Of a DNA stretch of 41,086 bases, positions 39,594 through 41,086 are shown piece by piece. The notes beneath the pieces are model-generated. The model searched no databases and was not told the origin of the DNA. It saw only the letters and a list, made by a program, of their open reading frames with translations. Location of the stretch: contig NZ_KI519496.1 of assembly GCF_000482745.1 (NCBI RefSeq), positions 170,320-211,405 on the forward strand. The letters run 5' to 3'. Within the stretch, counting starts at the first letter, position 1; the number at the start of each line of letters is the position of its first letter. Both the position numbers and the translations under genes were made by a program. This stretch comes from Oleidesulfovibrio alaskensis DSM 16109. Its GTDB lineage: Bacteria; Desulfobacterota; Desulfovibrionia; Desulfovibrionales; Desulfovibrionaceae.

Positions 39594-40601
39594 CTATTTT
39601 TTGTAGTACTCCCGATACCAGCTCACAAAGTTTGCTATCCCTTCTTTGAGCGGAGTTCCGGGCTTGAAGCCGGTGTCGGCAATCAGGTCGTCCACATTGG
39701 CATATGTTGCTTCCACATCGCCGGGCTGCATGGGCATCATATTTTTAATGGCCTTTTTGCCCAGGCATTCTTCCAGAGTCGCGATGAACTCGCCAAGCTC
39801 TACCGTGTTGTTGTTGCCAATGTTGTAGATGCGGTACGGCGCAGGGCTGGAAGAAGGGTCAGGAGCTGTTCCGTCCCATTGGGGGTTGGGCTCGGGAGTG
39901 CGCATGGTTACGCGCACCACTCCTTCGATGATGTCATCAATATACGTGAAGTCGCGGCGCATGTGCCCCTCGTTGAACACATTGATGGGCTTGCCTTCCA
40001 GAATGGCTTTGGTGAACAGAAAAAGAGCCATGTCCGGTCTGCCCCACGGGCCGTATACGGTAAAGAACCGAAGCCCTGTGGTAGGCAGTCTGTAAAGATG
40101 GCTGTAGGTGTGAGCCATCAGTTCATTGGCTTTTTTGCTGGCGGCGTACAAGCTGATGGGATGGTCCACGTTGTCGTGTACGCTGAAAGGCATATTGGTG
40201 TTCAGACCGTAAACAGAGCTGGACGAGGCATACACAAGATGCTTCACCCCATTGTGGCGGCAACCTTCAATTATGTTGCCGAAGCCCACAAGGTTGGACT
40301 GGATATATGAACGCGGGTTTTCGATACTGTAGCGGACTCCGGCCTGAGCAGCCAGATTGACTACATGCGTGAACTGTTCTCTGGCAAAAAGCGCATCCAT
40401 GGCCGTGTCGTCGGCAAGATCTGTGGGCGTAAAAGTAAAGCCCTTCTCCTGCTGCAAAAGGGCAAGGCGGTCTTTTTTCAGCTGTACGTCGTAGTAATCA
40501 TTCAGGCAGTCAAGGCCTACAACAGTATGCCCTTCGGCAAGAAAACGTCTGGAAAGGTGAAACCCTATGAATCCGGCTGCGCCGGTGACTAGTATATGCA
40601 T
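39594..40601 (-). CDS. NAD-dependent epimerase, UDP-glucuronate 4-epimerase-like
   Basis: A 335-residue short-chain dehydrogenase/reductase of the extended type. The NAD motif TGAAGFIG is at 6-13, then the DCLNDYYDVQLK segment typical of UDP-glucuronate 4-epimerases (CapI/GAE group), the active-site SSSVYG (127-132) and Y152xxxK156 (YAASKKANE), and the substrate region RFFTVYGPWGRPDMA. The likely product is UDP-galacturonate for surface polysaccharide; UDP-glucose or other 4-epimerase activity cannot be excluded by eye. The ATG at 40601 with AGGA upstream gives the expected MHILVTGAAG start. Monocistronic. Confidence 0.92.
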   Translation of the reverse strand: MHILVTGAAGFIGFHLSRRFLAEGHTVVGLDCLNDYYDVQLKKDRLALLQQEKGFTFTPTDLADDTAMDALFAREQFTHVVNLAAQAGVRYSIENPRSYIQSNLVGFGNIIEGCRHNGVKHLVYASSSSVYGLNTNMPFSVHDNVDHPISLYAASKKANELMAHTYSHLYRLPTTGLRFFTVYGPWGRPDMALFLFTKAILEGKPINVFNEGHMRRDFTYIDDIIEGVVRVTMRTPEPNPQWDGTAPDPSSSPAPYRIYNIGNNNTVELGEFIATLEECLGKKAIKNMMPMQPGDVEATYANVDDLIADTGFKPGTPLKEGIANFVSWYREYYKK

Positions 40602-40760
40602 GTCTGATTCCTGTTCTGCTGCGCTGCTGCGCAGTCTGTGTGCGTAAAAAATGACAGGCGGAAATATAGAGCAAAAGTCCCCCGCCGTCACCTTTTGCCC
40701 TGAAGGTAATCCGGACGGATGAAAAATGCTGGTGGCAGAGGGTATCGCCGCCTACGGTAA

Positions 40761-40784
40761 GCATGAAAAATTTTACGTTCATGC
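40761..40784. promoter_or_regulatory. Dyad upstream of the epimerase gene, possible operator
   Basis: GCATGAA and TTCATGC, a perfect 7-bp inverted repeat around a 10-base AT-rich centre, 160 bases upstream of the epimerase start. Half-site spacing would suit a dimeric regulator. The rest of 40602-40855 holds nothing I can support. Confidence 0.35.
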
Positions 40785-40856
40785 CGGAAGCATTACAGGG
40801 AAGCTTGAATCCGGTTGCGCTGACGGGCCGCTCTTTTGACGCAGCCGTATCGTGTG

Positions 40857-40963
40857 ATGAGCCGGTCCGCAAGTTCGCCGTTAGCCCGATAAGGCTCAGC
40901 TGACCGGAACCGCACATGCGCAACGGGGGATACAAGGGGAATCATTCCCCTTGCCCGTCGGAG
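40857..40963 (-). repeat. Palindromic intergenic element, 5' half (inverted)
   Basis: On the minus strand: CTCCGACGGGCAAGG, the palindromic arm around AAGGGGAATGATTCCCCTT, ATCCCCCGTTGCGC-like sequence (here TATCCCCCGTTGCGC) and TTCCGGTCAGCTGA, then a degenerate tail. The 3' half of this copy is missing. Confidence 0.8.
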
Positions 40964-40989
40964 AGCTATCACAATGCGATCTCACTCTG

Positions 40990-41086
40990 CCTCCGGCGGG
41001 CAGGGAGATGATCTCCCTGCACCCTCAAAGCGCGCATCGCATAGTTCATAGATACGCCTGCAGCGCGTTGTGCTGCGTTGTTCCGC
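40990..41086 (-). repeat. Palindromic intergenic element, 3' half (inverted), cut by window edge
   Basis: On the minus strand: GCGCTGCAGGCGTATCTATG, TTGAGGGTGCAGGGAG, the perfect palindrome GCAGGGAGATCATCTCCCTGC and CCCGCCGGAGGC. A 26-base linker unlike the T-rich one joins it to the half element at 40857-40963. It continues off the right edge. Confidence 0.8.

Overview
The window looks like the replication-origin neighbourhood of a Desulfovibrio-type sulfate reducer (Desulfovibrionaceae, Oleidesulfovibrio/Desulfovibrio alaskensis-like). This is inferred from gene content: dnaA-dnaN-gyrB-gyrA in order, a ferredoxin of the D. africanus Fd III type (Asp in place of one cluster cysteine), the def-fmt-DUF116-rsmB cluster, heptose kinase and Mla-type outer-membrane genes (Gram-negative envelope), and parA/parB with two perfect parS sites. 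I found no rRNA, tRNA or CRISPR array, and no transposase gene.

Layout. 1-7.6 kb: an inverted repeat-element fragment; a leftward coupled trio (YkgJ-like Cys cluster protein, small conserved protein, TPR protein); a 7Fe ferredoxin with a clear sigma70 promoter; a secreted Deg/HtrA protease; then rightward cobT, an orphan OppF/DppF-type ATPase and a MerR-like HTH protein. 7.7-11.8 kb: a phosphate module, a PiT transporter plus DUF47 partner (leftward) divergent from a PhoR-like histidine kinase, with a Pho-box-like direct repeat between them. 11.9-12.6 kb: three tandem ~226-bp repeat units. 12.8-14.1 kb: an M23 peptidase (leftward). 14.4-22.7 kb: dnaA, dnaN, gyrB, gyrA and a TPR lipoprotein. 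22.7-23.3 kb: two more repeat units plus a 40-bp mini-element. 23.4-31.6 kb: a methyltransferase, hisS, aspS, then def, fmt, DUF116 and rsmB. 31.8-40.6 kb, all leftward except one small gene: an Mla/Pqi-like lipid transport operon (STAS, MlaE, MlaF, MlaD, auxiliary lipoprotein, DnaJ-like DUF1992), heptose-7-P kinase behind parB, a Zn-ribbon gene on the opposite strand between parB and parA, parA with parS sites, and a UDP-glucuronate-4-epimerase-like gene. The right edge again carries repeat-element halves.

How it works together: replication initiation and sliding clamp, gyrase, and ParABS segregation cluster here as in many origin-proximal regions. The other genes serve translation (HisRS, AspRS, deformylase, Met-tRNA formyltransferase, rRNA m5C methyltransferase), phosphate uptake and sensing, and the cell envelope (Mla system, heptose kinase, epimerase, M23 peptidase, Deg protease).

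The least explained material is a family of intergenic elements about 195-197 bp long. Their two ends are inverted copies of each other, and each end contains its own perfect or near-perfect palindrome. They occur as tandem arrays with a conserved T-rich linker, as single halves, and as short derivatives in which the two ends are fused. They look like REP/REPIN- or MITE-type elements. I do not recognise a named family.
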